Source: an uncultured Collinsella sp.
GTDB lineage: Bacteria; Actinomycetota; Coriobacteriia; Coriobacteriales; Coriobacteriaceae
Length of the DNA stretch: 39,106 nt
Assembly (NCBI GenBank): GCA_937943045.1
Contig: CALEBN010000060.1
Span: 1 to 39,106, forward strand
Reading direction: 5' to 3'
The notes under the pieces were generated by a model. The model had not been told where the DNA came from and searched no databases. It saw only the letters and a list, made by a program, of their open reading frames with translations. Of the stretch, positions 1 through 7,360 are shown piece after piece; position 1 is the stretch's first letter, and each line of letters starts with the position of its first letter. A program made the position numbers and the translations under genes.

Positions 1-23
1 TCCAAGGGTTATACCCTAAGAGC

Positions 24-49
24 AAACCACCCCTTTTAGGGGTGGTTTT
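24..49 (+). terminator. Rho-independent terminator of a gene upstream of the window
   Basis: Ten-base arms AAACCACCCC and GGGGTGGTTT enclose a five-base loop and are followed by a T-rich stretch. The gene it ends lies off the left edge. Confidence 0.7.
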
Positions 50-101
50 GATTTGGCGCCGAGATGCGCAATGCTGCCGGGCTGTCCACAGGCTATTGGA
101 T

Positions 102-151
102 TGTCGGTGCATGAAAAAATGCCGACATCCCGCCTCGGGGAGGAGGCGGGA
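102..151. other. Two adjacent hairpins in the non-coding stretch before rnpB
   Basis: Positions 102-127 form a nine-base-pair stem with an A-rich loop and a two-base bulge. Positions 128-151 form a perfect nine-base-pair stem (TCCCGCCTC with GAGGCGGGA). I see no convincing gene between 50 and 314. The role of the hairpins is not clear; terminators or a structured spacer are possible. A further short stem (GTTGCC with GGCAAC, 280-294) sits just before a TACACT -10-like box at 301 that may serve rnpB. Confidence 0.4.
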
Positions 152-314
152 ACACACCGAGTAGACGGAGGGGTGCGGAGCGCGGTCGTGTCTCGACTGA
201 CGACGTTGCCCATCGACGACTCTATTGTACTGCATGGCGTGGTTCTTGGTTTATCGTGTCGAACGCTTGTGTTGTGCCGTTGCCTGCGGCAACGGTGTGC
301 TACACTCTTGCACT

Positions 315-676
315 GCTGAGTGGGCCAGACGGTCGCGCGATGTGCTGCTTGCAGCACGCGTGAGGAAAGTCCGGGCTCCAGAGGGCGGGATGCCGGCTAA
401 CGGCCGGGCGGAGTGATCCGACGGAAAGCGCCGCAGAAAAGAAGACTCCCACCTGCGCCGCAAGGCGTAAAGGGAAAAGCTGAAACGGTGGTGTAAGAGA
501 CCACCAGCGTCGTGGTAACACGGCGGCTTGGCAAGCCCCATCCGGAGCAAGCGCGAATAGGAACGCTATGGGCCGGCCCGGTCCGCGTTCGGGTAGCGTG
601 CGTGGAGCTGCATGGTAACGTGCAGACAAGATAAATGACCGTTCACGACAGAACCCGGCTTACAGGCCCACTTGGC
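315..676 (+). ncRNA. rnpB: RNase P RNA, bacterial type A
   Basis: This is the catalytic RNA of ribonuclease P, which trims the 5' leader of precursor tRNAs. The hallmarks are present in order: the GAGGAAAGTCCGGGCTCC block near 361, a GAAACGGTG...TAAGAGACCACC block near 482-508, GGCAAGCCCCAT near 530, and the closing ACAGAACCCGGCTTACAGGCCCACT near 649-672. The ends pair (AGTGGGCC at 319 with GGCCCACT at 665), giving helix P1 and fixing the boundaries to within a few bases. The length of about 360 nt is usual for type A. A TACACT box at 301 is a plausible -10 element. The gene stands alone, with a long palindrome directly downstream. Confidence 0.95.
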
Positions 677-696
677 AACTATGTTGACGCTGCGAA

Positions 697-789
697 CCCG
701 TCAGCGCGGCAATCTGCCTTTCAAGCCTTCGGGCATGACCATAAGGTCAATGCCCTTGTCTTTCAAGGCACCTTGCTCGCGCTGACGGG
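697..789. repeat. 93-nt nested palindrome just after rnpB
   Basis: The outer arms CCCGTCAGCGCG (697-708) and CGCGCTGACGGG (778-789) are perfectly complementary. Inside them TGCCTT (715-720) pairs with AAGGCA (765-770). At the centre GGGCATGACC (731-740) pairs with GGTCAATGCCC (745-755) around an ATAA loop. There is no T-tract, so it is not an ordinary terminator. No protein gene is apparent between 677 and 907. It may be a small RNA, a REP-type element or a processing signal. Confidence 0.6.
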
Positions 790-907
790 TTCTCGCTGTT
801 GGTGACGGTATCATTGGCGTTTCCGCTCTTGTTGGCGAGGGCAACGGTGCTGTCTTTGCCGTATTATTGAGGCTGTTTGTTGCCGCGCTTAGTTTTGTTG
901 AGGGGCT

Positions 908-1546
908 TTGTTGGACAGCTATTTTACTCTGCAATCGAATATTGAGGCTTCGGGCGAGTTTGTGGACCGCAAGAGCCGGTTTATTGCCCAGCTGGTCCAT
1001 ATTGAGTCCGAGGATGAGGCGAATGCCTTTATCGAGATGGTTCGCAAGCGTCATTACGACGCTCGACATAATGTGCCCGCGTGGATTTTGGTCGATGGAC
1101 GCGAGCGCCAGAGCGATGACGGTGAGCCGAGCCGCACGAGCGGTATGCCGACGCTCGAGGTGTTGCGCGGTGCGGGACTCAAAAATGTTTGCTGCGTAGT
1201 GACGCGCTATTTTGGTGGCACGTTGTTGGGGCCTGGTGGCTTGGTACGCGCCTATACCGCGGCGACGCAGGCGGCGGTGGCCGGTGCTCAGGAGGCCGGG
1301 CAGATCGTTGAGATGACAAGCGTCGTGCCTGTTGACGTGCATGTGGCCTATCCGCAGTATGAGCAGGTGCTTCGCTTGGCGCAGGATTCGGGTGCCAAGG
1401 TTTCGGATACCGATTACGCGGATGCCGTGACACTTCATTTGGTGTTTAAAGCGGGGGAGCAGGAGCCGTTTTGCGCTGAGATGCGCGAGCTTATGGCGGG
1501 GCGCGAGGAGATTGAGGCCAGCGCTCCCGTATTTGCTGAGTTCTAA
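908..1546 (+). CDS. YigZ/IMPACT family protein
   Basis: The product is about 212 residues, the usual length for YigZ proteins, which have an N-terminal IMPACT (UPF0029) domain and a C-terminal DUF1949 domain. The family signature is clear: RKSRFIAQL near residue 20, then DDGEPSRTSGMP, and VVTRYFGGTLLGPGGLVRAY near residue 97. The family is related to eukaryotic IMPACT, a regulator of translation; the bacterial role is not settled, and a link to ribosomes or nucleic acid binding is usually inferred from the fold. No ATG fits. The start is a TTG at 908 or the next TTG at 911, behind GAGGGG. It appears monocistronic, with a strong terminator four bases past the stop. Confidence 0.9.
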   Translation: MLDSYFTLQSNIEASGEFVDRKSRFIAQLVHIESEDEANAFIEMVRKRHYDARHNVPAWILVDGRERQSDDGEPSRTSGMPTLEVLRGAGLKNVCCVVTRYFGGTLLGPGGLVRAYTAATQAAVAGAQEAGQIVEMTSVVPVDVHVAYPQYEQVLRLAQDSGAKVSDTDYADAVTLHLVFKAGEQEPFCAEMRELMAGREEIEASAPVFAEF

Positions 1547-1549
1547 CGG

Positions 1550-1600
1550 CGACGGCCGGCGTGCTTTTGGATGGATCCCAAGCGCGCCGGCCGTCGTTTT
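1550..1600 (+). terminator. Terminator of the yigZ-like gene
   Basis: Twelve-base arms CGACGGCCGGCG (1550-1561) and CGCCGGCCGTCG (1585-1596) are followed by TTTT. It lies between convergent genes. Confidence 0.85.
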
Positions 1601-1613
1601 ATGCTGCTGCCGT

Positions 1614-2060
1614 CTACTCGGCGAGCTGCTTTAGCACATCGCAAGCGATCTCGATGGCATCGTCGATGCAGCCGGGGCAGCTGCGGAGCGGACCCTTATC
1701 CGATCCGACGCCCTTGAGCGTGCCGCAGACGGTCGTCGTGTTCTTCTCGACAAAACGCTTGGCGATTTCGCGCGACAGCTTGTAGGTCTGGCCTTTGGTC
1801 TTGGGGTTTTCCATGCCGTCGCTCATTACAAAGCCCATGATGGCCACAGCGCCCGAGATGGCGCCGCAAGTCTCGGTCATGCCACCCATGCCGGCGCCAA
1901 AGCCCTCGGTGAGGGTAAAGGCGATCTGGGGGTCGAGCCCGACGGCAGGCGCGAGCGTGCAGGCGACGGCCTGGGCGCAGTTAAAGCCACGGGCGTGGTA
2001 TTCGGCAGCCTGAGCCTGACAGGCGGTGATGTCGAGCTGGGTGGTATCGATCTGCTTCAT
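1614..2060 (-). CDS. C_GCAxxG_C_C family protein
   Basis: The product is a 148-residue cysteine-rich protein with the pattern that names the family: FNCAQAV, then GFGAGMGG followed by ETCGAISGA, a lone Cys in TTVCGTL, and CPGCIDDA near the C-terminus. The function is unknown; the conserved cysteines suggest metal binding or a redox role (inference). The start ATG at 2060 lies behind AAGGAGAC at good spacing; an in-frame start further upstream has no such site. It is divergent from metY across a 230-bp spacer with three copies of a TTTGTCT motif, so the two genes may share control. The family is common in anaerobic Firmicutes and Coriobacteriia. Confidence 0.85.
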   Translation of the reverse strand: MKQIDTTQLDITACQAQAAEYHARGFNCAQAVACTLAPAVGLDPQIAFTLTEGFGAGMGGMTETCGAISGAVAIMGFVMSDGMENPKTKGQTYKLSREIAKRFVEKNTTTVCGTLKGVGSDKGPLRSCPGCIDDAIEIACDVLKQLAE

Positions 2061-2145
2061 CGTTGTCTCCTTGGTCACGGTGTACCCGCCTATGGTACCC
2101 GTGCCGGTGCATGTAATCATCGAGAGCTCCATCTATGCCTCATTT

Positions 2146-2202
2146 TTTGTCTATTAAACAAATGCCTAAGGTTGAGACAAACACCCTCGATTCATTTGTC
2201 TC
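2146..2202. promoter_or_regulatory. Three TTTGTCT/AGACAAA boxes between the C_GCAxxG_C_C gene and metY
   Basis: TTTGTCT occurs at 2146-2152 and 2195-2201, and its complement AGACAAA at 2175-2181. The last two form a perfect eight-base dyad, GAGACAAA (2174-2181) with TTTGTCTC (2195-2202), separated by 13 bases. The position in a divergent spacer is typical of an operator. The regulator is unknown; a sulfur or methionine repressor is a guess based on metY. Confidence 0.45.
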
Positions 2203-2291
2203 ATAACCCACCTTGGGGATGGGTTGAGAGGGGTGCAGGGTAGCGGTATCGTGAACCAAATAAAACTAAAACCCAGGCAAGGGAGCTAGAT

Positions 2292-3575
2292 ATGAGCGAG
2301 CAGACTATCGGTACCACATGTGTTCAGGGCGGCTATCACCCGGGAGATGCGGAGCCGCGTCAGGTGCCTATCTACCAGTCCACCACGTGGAAGTACGACA
2401 CGTCCGAGCACATGGGCAAGCTTTTTGATCTGGAGGAGTCGGGCTACTTCTATAGCCGTCTGCAGAATCCCACGTGCGACCTGGTTGCCGCCAAGATCTG
2501 CGAGATGGAGGGCGGTACCGCTGCGATGCTCACGAGCTCGGGCATGGCTGCGAACTTCCTTGCGATCTTTAACGTTGCCGGCGCCGGCGATCATGTGGTC
2601 GCAAGCTCTGCTATCTACGGCGGTACCTACAACCTGCTCGCCCATACCATGGAGCGCATGGGTCTGACCTGCACGTTCGTTGCCCCCGACTGCACCGACG
2701 AGGAGCTCGAGGCGGCCTTTGAGCCCAATACCAAGCTCGTCTTTGGCGAGACGATCGCCAACCCCGCCCTTGCCGTGCTCGATATTGAGCGCTTTGCCAA
2801 GGCCGCGCATGACCACGGCGTGCCGCTGATGGTCGACAACACCTTCCCGACGCCCGTGATGTGCCGTCCTTTTGAGTGGGGCGCCGACATCGTTACGCAC
2901 TCCACCACCAAGTACATGGATGGGCATGCTGCCTACCTGGGCGGCGTGATCGTCGACCACGGCCAGTTTGACTGGATGGCTCATGCGGACAAGTTCCCGG
3001 GTCTCACCACGCCTGACGAGAGCTACCACGGCGTGACCTATGCTGAGAAGTTCGGTCGCGAGGGCGCCTTCATTACCAAGGCCACCGCGCAGCTCATGCG
3101 CGACCTCGGTCCCATGCAGAACCCGCAGGCGGCGTTTTTCCTGAACAGCTCGCTCGAGAGCCTGCATGTGCGCATGCCGCGTCATTGCGAGAACGGCCTG
3201 GCCGTTGCCAAGTTCCTGCAGAGCCATCCCAAGGTGCGCTTCGTGAGCTATCCGGGCCTGGAGGGCGACAAGTACTATGACCTGGCTCAGAAGTACATGC
3301 CCAACGGTACCTGCGGCGTTGTGAGCTTTGGCTTTAACGGTGGTCGCGCGGCGGCCGAGACCTTTATGAAGAGCCTCAAGCTCGCCCAGATCGCCACACA
3401 CGTGGCCGACGCACGCACTTGCTGCCTGCATCCCGCTAATGCCACACATCGCCAGATGAACGATGAGGAGCTCATCGCCTGTGGCATTTCCGCCGACATG
3501 GTACGCCTGTCGTGCGGCCTCGAGGACACGGCCGATTTGATTGCCGACCTTGAGCAGGCACTCGAGCAGTGCTAG
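2292..3575 (+). CDS. metY: O-acetylhomoserine sulfhydrylase (aminocarboxypropyltransferase)
   Basis: This PLP enzyme of the Cys/Met-metabolism family makes homocysteine directly from O-acetylhomoserine and sulfide, the direct sulfhydrylation route to methionine. The product is 427 residues, the normal MetY length; gamma-synthases and lyases are nearer 380-400. The N-terminus TTCVQGGYHP is followed by PIYQSTTW. The PLP lysine lies in HSTTKYMDGH near residue 213, and the cofactor-binding SSGMAANF is near residue 84. GGGAG lies upstream of the ATG. A strong terminator follows, so the gene is probably monocistronic. Related gamma-elimination enzymes share the fold, but the long insert and the NTFPTPVMCRPFEWGADI block favour MetY. 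Confidence 0.9.
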   Translation: MSEQTIGTTCVQGGYHPGDAEPRQVPIYQSTTWKYDTSEHMGKLFDLEESGYFYSRLQNPTCDLVAAKICEMEGGTAAMLTSSGMAANFLAIFNVAGAGDHVVASSAIYGGTYNLLAHTMERMGLTCTFVAPDCTDEELEAAFEPNTKLVFGETIANPALAVLDIERFAKAAHDHGVPLMVDNTFPTPVMCRPFEWGADIVTHSTTKYMDGHAAYLGGVIVDHGQFDWMAHADKFPGLTTPDESYHGVTYAEKFGREGAFITKATAQLMRDLGPMQNPQAAFFLNSSLESLHVRMPRHCENGLAVAKFLQSHPKVRFVSYPGLEGDKYYDLAQKYMPNGTCGVVSFGFNGGRAAAETFMKSLKLAQIATHVADARTCCLHPANATHRQMNDEELIACGISADMVRLSCGLEDTADLIADLEQALEQC

Positions 3576-3648
3576 GCTAGCGTTCGCACAAGGCGCCGAT
3601 GCTGGCAGAAAGCTTCGGCGACCTTTCGTTCCGATTCCGTAGGCGGGA

Positions 3649-3691
3649 CCCCAATCGCGGCTGTTTGCAGGCGATTGGGGCCCCGTTTTTT
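3649..3691 (+). terminator. Terminator of metY
   Basis: CCCCAATCG (3649-3657) pairs with CGATTGGGG (3672-3680), followed by CCCCG and six T residues. Confidence 0.9.
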
Positions 3692-3717
3692 GCGTTGGGC
3701 CACTCGAAAGGATGGAT

Positions 3718-5022
3718 ATGGAGAAAACCGCAGAGCAGCTGCGCCGCGAGCACATTGCCCTAGAGGGCGATACTCATGGCAAGAACAAATGGGCGATTCT
3801 GTTTACGGTGCTCATCATGACGTTTATGGCGTGTCTGGATTCGACCGTCGTGACCGTGGCACTGCCCGTGATGCAAAAGGAGCTGGGCGTGGGCCTCGAT
3901 CGCATTCAGCTGGTGAGCTCGGTGTACCTGCTTGCGACGTGCGTGGCCATGCTGCCGTTTGGCCGCCTGGGCGACGTGCGCGGCAAGGTCGGCGTATTCC
4001 AGCTGGGCGTAATCGTCTTTACGGTCGGCTCGCTGCTGTGCGGCCTTTCGGCCTCGCTCGAGGTTCTTATCCTGGCGCGCATTGTTCAGGGCGTCGGTTG
4101 CGCGGCGGCCATGGCTAACAATATGGGTATCATCACCGAGTCGTTTCCGGCGCGCGAACGAGGCCGTGCCATGGGTATTCTCGCGACCTTTGTGGCCCTC
4201 GGCATGATGTGTGGCCCCGTGCTCGGCGGCATGCTGGTGGCAAGCTTTCCCTGGGAGAGCATCTTCCTCATCAACCTGCCCATTGGCGTAATCTCGTTTA
4301 TCGTGGGGCTCTACACGCTGCCGCATGTTAAGCCGGAGGCCGGCGAGCGCCCCATGTCCCTCGCCGAGGCTGCTCGTCGCTGCTTTGCAAATTCGGCCTT
4401 TACCATCAACCTTGTCTGCATGCTTATCGTGTTCGTTGGTATTGGCGCATCCGAGTTTATCCTGCCGTTCTATTTTCAGGACGCCCACGGCTTTGGTTCC
4501 GACATTTCCGGATTGCTCTTTTTGGCGCTGCCGATGGTGAATGCCTTTATCGGCCCGCTTTCGGGTACGGTTTCGGACCGTGTTGGCTGCGAGGGCCCCA
4601 CGGCAGTCGGCCTGGGCGTGTACGTATGCGGTCTCTTTGCGGTAAGCACGCTCGACGAGCACTCTTCCATCCCCATGATCGTGTGCTGCGTCGCGTTTAT
4701 GTCGTGCGGTACGTCGATTTTCCAGAGCCCCAATAACTCGCTGTACATGGGCTCGGCTCCGCGCGAAGCGCTCGGCTTTGCGGGCAGCCTGGGCAGCCTG
4801 GCGCGCTATGCGGGTATGGCAGTGGGCATTACGGCGGCGTCGCATATCCTGTATGGGCAGATGAGCGTGGCGATGGGCGAGGCCGTGACCAGTTTCGTTG
4901 CAGGCCGTCCGGATGTATTCCTATTCGGCTTTCGCTCGGTGTTCTACGTACTCATGGCTGTGGCCGCTGTGGGCTTTTCGCTCGCCATGGTGCGTTTGGT
5001 GAAGATACGCGCCCACCATTAG
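3718..5022 (+). CDS. MFS transporter, DHA2-like drug exporter family
   Basis: This integral membrane transporter of about 434 residues belongs to the major facilitator superfamily. A short charged N-terminus precedes the first membrane helix (AILFTVLIMTFMACL). The motif ACLDSTVVTVALP is the family's first-helix signature (LDxTxVxVALP), and GRLGDVRGKV is the conserved loop 2-3 motif. About 12 hydrophobic segments can be counted, fewer than the 14 of classical DHA2 members. The substrate cannot be read from sequence; multidrug or metabolite export is inferred. The ATG at 3718 is preferred over the one at 3712 because GAAAGG abuts the latter with no spacing. There is no obvious operon partner. 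Confidence 0.85.
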   Translation: MEKTAEQLRREHIALEGDTHGKNKWAILFTVLIMTFMACLDSTVVTVALPVMQKELGVGLDRIQLVSSVYLLATCVAMLPFGRLGDVRGKVGVFQLGVIVFTVGSLLCGLSASLEVLILARIVQGVGCAAAMANNMGIITESFPARERGRAMGILATFVALGMMCGPVLGGMLVASFPWESIFLINLPIGVISFIVGLYTLPHVKPEAGERPMSLAEAARRCFANSAFTINLVCMLIVFVGIGASEFILPFYFQDAHGFGSDISGLLFLALPMVNAFIGPLSGTVSDRVGCEGPTAVGLGVYVCGLFAVSTLDEHSSIPMIVCCVAFMSCGTSIFQSPNNSLYMGSAPREALGFAGSLGSLARYAGMAVGITAASHILYGQMSVAMGEAVTSFVAGRPDVFLFGFRSVFYVLMAVAAVGFSLAMVRLVKIRAHH

Positions 5023-5181
5023 CTTGTGGAGGCAGGCTTGCCACGAATCGGGCCTATCTACTTGTCTTGCGGCTTTGTGGTGCGATGCGGCTTATGGGGC
5101 GGGCGGAGGTCGGTCCGTGGTAGACTATCGAACAACGTTTATTAATCGCGCGGTATCGTTGCCGCGAGAAGGGGTTGCGCC

Positions 5182-5760
5182 ATGCAGGAGCTTGAGGATC
5201 GTATTCGCCATGACGGCATCGTAAAGGCCGGTAACGTCCTTAAGGTTGATGCCTTCCTCAACCACCAGTGCGACGTTGAGCTGTTTGACCACATGGGTGC
5301 CGAGTGGGCCCGTCTGTTCGAGGGCGTCGAGATCAACAAGATCCTGACGATTGAGGCTTCGGGCATTGGCATGGCTTGCATCGCGGCCCAGCATTTTGGC
5401 GGCGTACCGGTGGTCTTTGCCAAGAAGGCGCAGTCCATCAACCTCGACGGCGAGCAGTATGCCACGACTATCTACTCCTTTACCAAGCAGAAGGAGTACC
5501 CGGTCATCGTTGGTAAGCGCTTCCTGTCCGAGGGCGACAAGGTCCTGATTATCGACGACTTCTTGGCCAACGGCTGCGCGCTCGAGGGTCTTATCAAGAT
5601 CTGTGAGGCTGCGGGTGCCGAGGTGTCGGGTATTGGCATTGCGGTGGAGAAGGGCTTCCAGGGCGGCGGCGATAAGCTCCGCGAGCGCGGCTTCCGCGTC
5701 GAGAGCCTGGCCCGTATCGCCGATATGGACTGCGAGACCGGCGAGATCACCTTCGCCTAA
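5182..5760 (+). CDS. xpt: Xanthine phosphoribosyltransferase
   Basis: The enzyme converts xanthine and PRPP to XMP for purine salvage. The product is 192 residues, matching Xpt. The PRPP-binding motif VLIIDDFLANG lies near residue 120, LTIEASGIGMA near residue 55 and VPVVFAKKAQS near residue 76, as in Bacillus-type Xpt. The ATG follows AAGGGG. Upstream, CGCGG...CCGCG near 5148-5167 can form a small hairpin, but I see no purine riboswitch, which often controls xpt in Firmicutes. A long palindrome with a T-tract follows and probably ends the transcript. Confidence 0.92.
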   Translation: MQELEDRIRHDGIVKAGNVLKVDAFLNHQCDVELFDHMGAEWARLFEGVEINKILTIEASGIGMACIAAQHFGGVPVVFAKKAQSINLDGEQYATTIYSFTKQKEYPVIVGKRFLSEGDKVLIIDDFLANGCALEGLIKICEAAGAEVSGIGIAVEKGFQGGGDKLRERGFRVESLARIADMDCETGEITFA

Positions 5761-5786
5761 GCGCGCAACACAAGCGATTGGTATGC

Positions 5787-5819
5787 GATGTGACAAAGGG
5801 ACCGTCCCTTTGTCACATT
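5787..5819. repeat. Intergenic palindrome with GGGAC/GTCCC core, probably also the xpt terminator
   Basis: The perfect 16-bp arms GATGTGACAAAGGGAC and GTCCCTTTGTCACATT meet around a single C, and T residues follow. The GGGAC/GTCCC core is shared with the palindrome at 6235-6302. The design suggests a dispersed REP-like repeat that can act as a terminator. Confidence 0.75.
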
Positions 5820-5844
5820 TTTTTGTATGAGGGGAGGTGTTGAT

Positions 5845-6225
5845 ATGGATGAGAACAAGATGGGATGGCGTGAGTATGCTTGCTATGCCGAGATGTCGGC
5901 CGAGGAGTTGGCGCGCGATTGCGAGGTGCAGGTGTTTCGCGCGACGGGTCCGGGCGGACAAGGCGTCAACACGACGGACTCGGCGGTGCGCATGAAACAT
6001 ATCCCTTCGGGAATTACCGTGACGGCGCGCGAGAGCCGCAGCCAGTTTCAGAATCGCAGCTGCTGTCTGCACAAGCTGAGGGCAGAGCTTGAGCGTCGCG
6101 GGCGTCCACCGCGCCGACGCGTAAAGACCAAGGTGCCTCAGCGCTCTCGCCAGCGCAGGCTCAATGACAAGCACTTCAACGCCATTAAAAAGGCCAACCG
6201 TCGCAAACCGGGCAGCGACGAATAG
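5845..6225 (+). CDS. Small GGQ-domain protein, peptide-release-factor-like (ArfB/PrfH type)
   Basis: The product is about 126 residues and consists of only the RF-1 catalytic domain. RATGPGGQGVNTTDSAVR carries the GGQ tripeptide that positions water for peptidyl-tRNA hydrolysis, followed by HIPSGITV. The C-terminal 40 residues are strongly basic (RRRVKTKVPQRSRQRR), like the ArfB tail that enters an empty mRNA channel on a stalled ribosome. There is no stop-codon-recognition domain, so a rescue factor is more likely than a true release factor. The ATG at 5845 follows GGGGAGG. The gene stands alone between two large palindromes. Lack of an RtcB-like partner argues against PrfH proper. Confidence 0.8.
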   Translation: MDENKMGWREYACYAEMSAEELARDCEVQVFRATGPGGQGVNTTDSAVRMKHIPSGITVTARESRSQFQNRSCCLHKLRAELERRGRPPRRRVKTKVPQRSRQRRLNDKHFNAIKKANRRKPGSDE

Positions 6226-6234
6226 CCTCCTCAT

Positions 6235-6302
6235 AAGTTGCGGTGAAATAGGGACTGTTTGCGGCTTTAGCTGCATAAACAGTCCCTATTTCACCGCAAC
6301 TT
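6235..6302. repeat. Long intergenic palindrome with 26-bp perfect arms
   Basis: The arms 6235-6260 and 6277-6302 are perfect 26-bp complements, each with the same AGGGAC/GTCCCT core as the palindrome at 5787. The 16-base loop can itself pair (GCGGC with GCTGC). It lies between convergent genes. Confidence 0.8.
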
Positions 6303-6310
6303 AGGTGGGG

Positions 6311-7273
6311 TTAGCGGGTTGGGTGCCAGACTTGGAGGGCACCGGGAAGGATGTCGACTTCGATGCGCGAGGCGACAACGGGCTCGCCGTCGGCCTGGAT
6401 GGGGTAGTCTGGCTCCTCAAAGGTGAGCTCGGCATGGCGGCAGCGGCGCATGCGAACCGGCGGCAACTGCGTATGGTGGCCGTCCTTGGCTGAAAGGAAC
6501 ATAGGCAGGGCTACCGCGCGAGGGACGGGGCCGCAGGCGTAGCAGACGTCGAGCATGCCATCGCAGGGGTCGGCATCGGGGCAGATGCGATAGCCCGAGC
6601 CATACGTGGGGCCCAGCTGAATCGCCATGATGATCGCCCTCACGCGCTCGGCAGGCGCGTCGTCAAAGCTGGCTGTCATGGGGTAGTTGCGATAGCGCAG
6701 GCCAAACTGTTCAAGTCCCGAAAGAGTGTAAAGCGGAGCGCCCGTCAAGCCGGTCTTTTTGCGCAGCTCGGTGGTGCCAAGGCCGATGGCGGCATCGATA
6801 CCGACCGAAAGCGTCTGGTCGTAGTATTCAACGGTGGCCTCGCCGCTACCGCTTGCGGGGTTCCATGAGCGAATCCGCCCGATGTCCTGACGCTGCAGCT
6901 CACAGGTGAGCAGCGCGCCAAAATCCTTGCCGGAGAAATCTTCGATACCGAGCGTTTGGGCAAAATCGTTGCCGGAACCCACGGGTAGGACGGCAAGGGC
7001 GGGACGGACCGATTCATCCAGCGTCATGAGTCCATTGACGACCTCGTGGATCACGCCATCGCCGCCAAGGGCGATAACGGTGCGATAGCCCTCGGCCTGT
7101 GCGGCAAGCTCCTTGGCGTGCCCCGTGCGTTCGGTCAGTACCAGGTCAAACTGGGATGCGCGTGCGGTCATATCCAAAAAGCGCTGCAGGCGCTCGGCAA
7201 CTTCGCGCGCCGCACCCGACTGGGCGGCTGGGTTGGCGATGATGAGCGTGCGACCAAAATCAGTTGCGTGCAT
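6311..7273 (-). CDS. Diacylglycerol kinase family / YegS-like lipid kinase
   Basis: The predicted product is a 320-residue soluble lipid kinase. The N-terminal catalytic domain has ANPAAQSG near residue 12, the nucleotide loop ALGGDGVIHEVVNGL near residue 67, and VLPVGSGNDFA near residue 94. The C-terminal beta-sandwich contains the usual acidic segment and ends near PIQADGEPV. The substrate may be diacylglycerol, or undecaprenol in some members; sequence alone does not decide. The start at 7273 is chosen for GGGAG seven bases upstream; another ATG 24 bases further out has no clear site. It is downstream of the CLC gene on the same strand with a gap of about 90 bases, so co-transcription is possible. 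Confidence 0.85.
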   Translation of the reverse strand: MHATDFGRTLIIANPAAQSGAAREVAERLQRFLDMTARASQFDLVLTERTGHAKELAAQAEGYRTVIALGGDGVIHEVVNGLMTLDESVRPALAVLPVGSGNDFAQTLGIEDFSGKDFGALLTCELQRQDIGRIRSWNPASGSGEATVEYYDQTLSVGIDAAIGLGTTELRKKTGLTGAPLYTLSGLEQFGLRYRNYPMTASFDDAPAERVRAIIMAIQLGPTYGSGYRICPDADPCDGMLDVCYACGPVPRAVALPMFLSAKDGHHTQLPPVRMRRCRHAELTFEEPDYPIQADGEPVVASRIEVDILPGALQVWHPTR

Positions 7274-7360
7274 GGGGCGACTCCCGGCGTATGGCATGAC
7301 AGTGCGGTCGCGCTCAGGTCGAATTGCCCCCGATTGTGGCTGCACGGCGAATACTTACGT

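Noticed and set aside
701..1438. A 245-codon minus-strand frame opposite the yigZ-like gene
   Set aside because: It overlaps a clear YigZ gene on the other strand and shows no motif; it is a by-product of high GC content.
2286..3755. A 489-codon minus-strand frame opposite metY
   Set aside because: It is antisense to a strongly conserved enzyme and low in recognisable protein features. Similar long antisense frames oppose modB, brnQ, ackA, pta and guaA.
5022..5181. A purine riboswitch before xpt
   Set aside because: The conserved loop-loop and J-region bases are absent; only a small GC hairpin is present.
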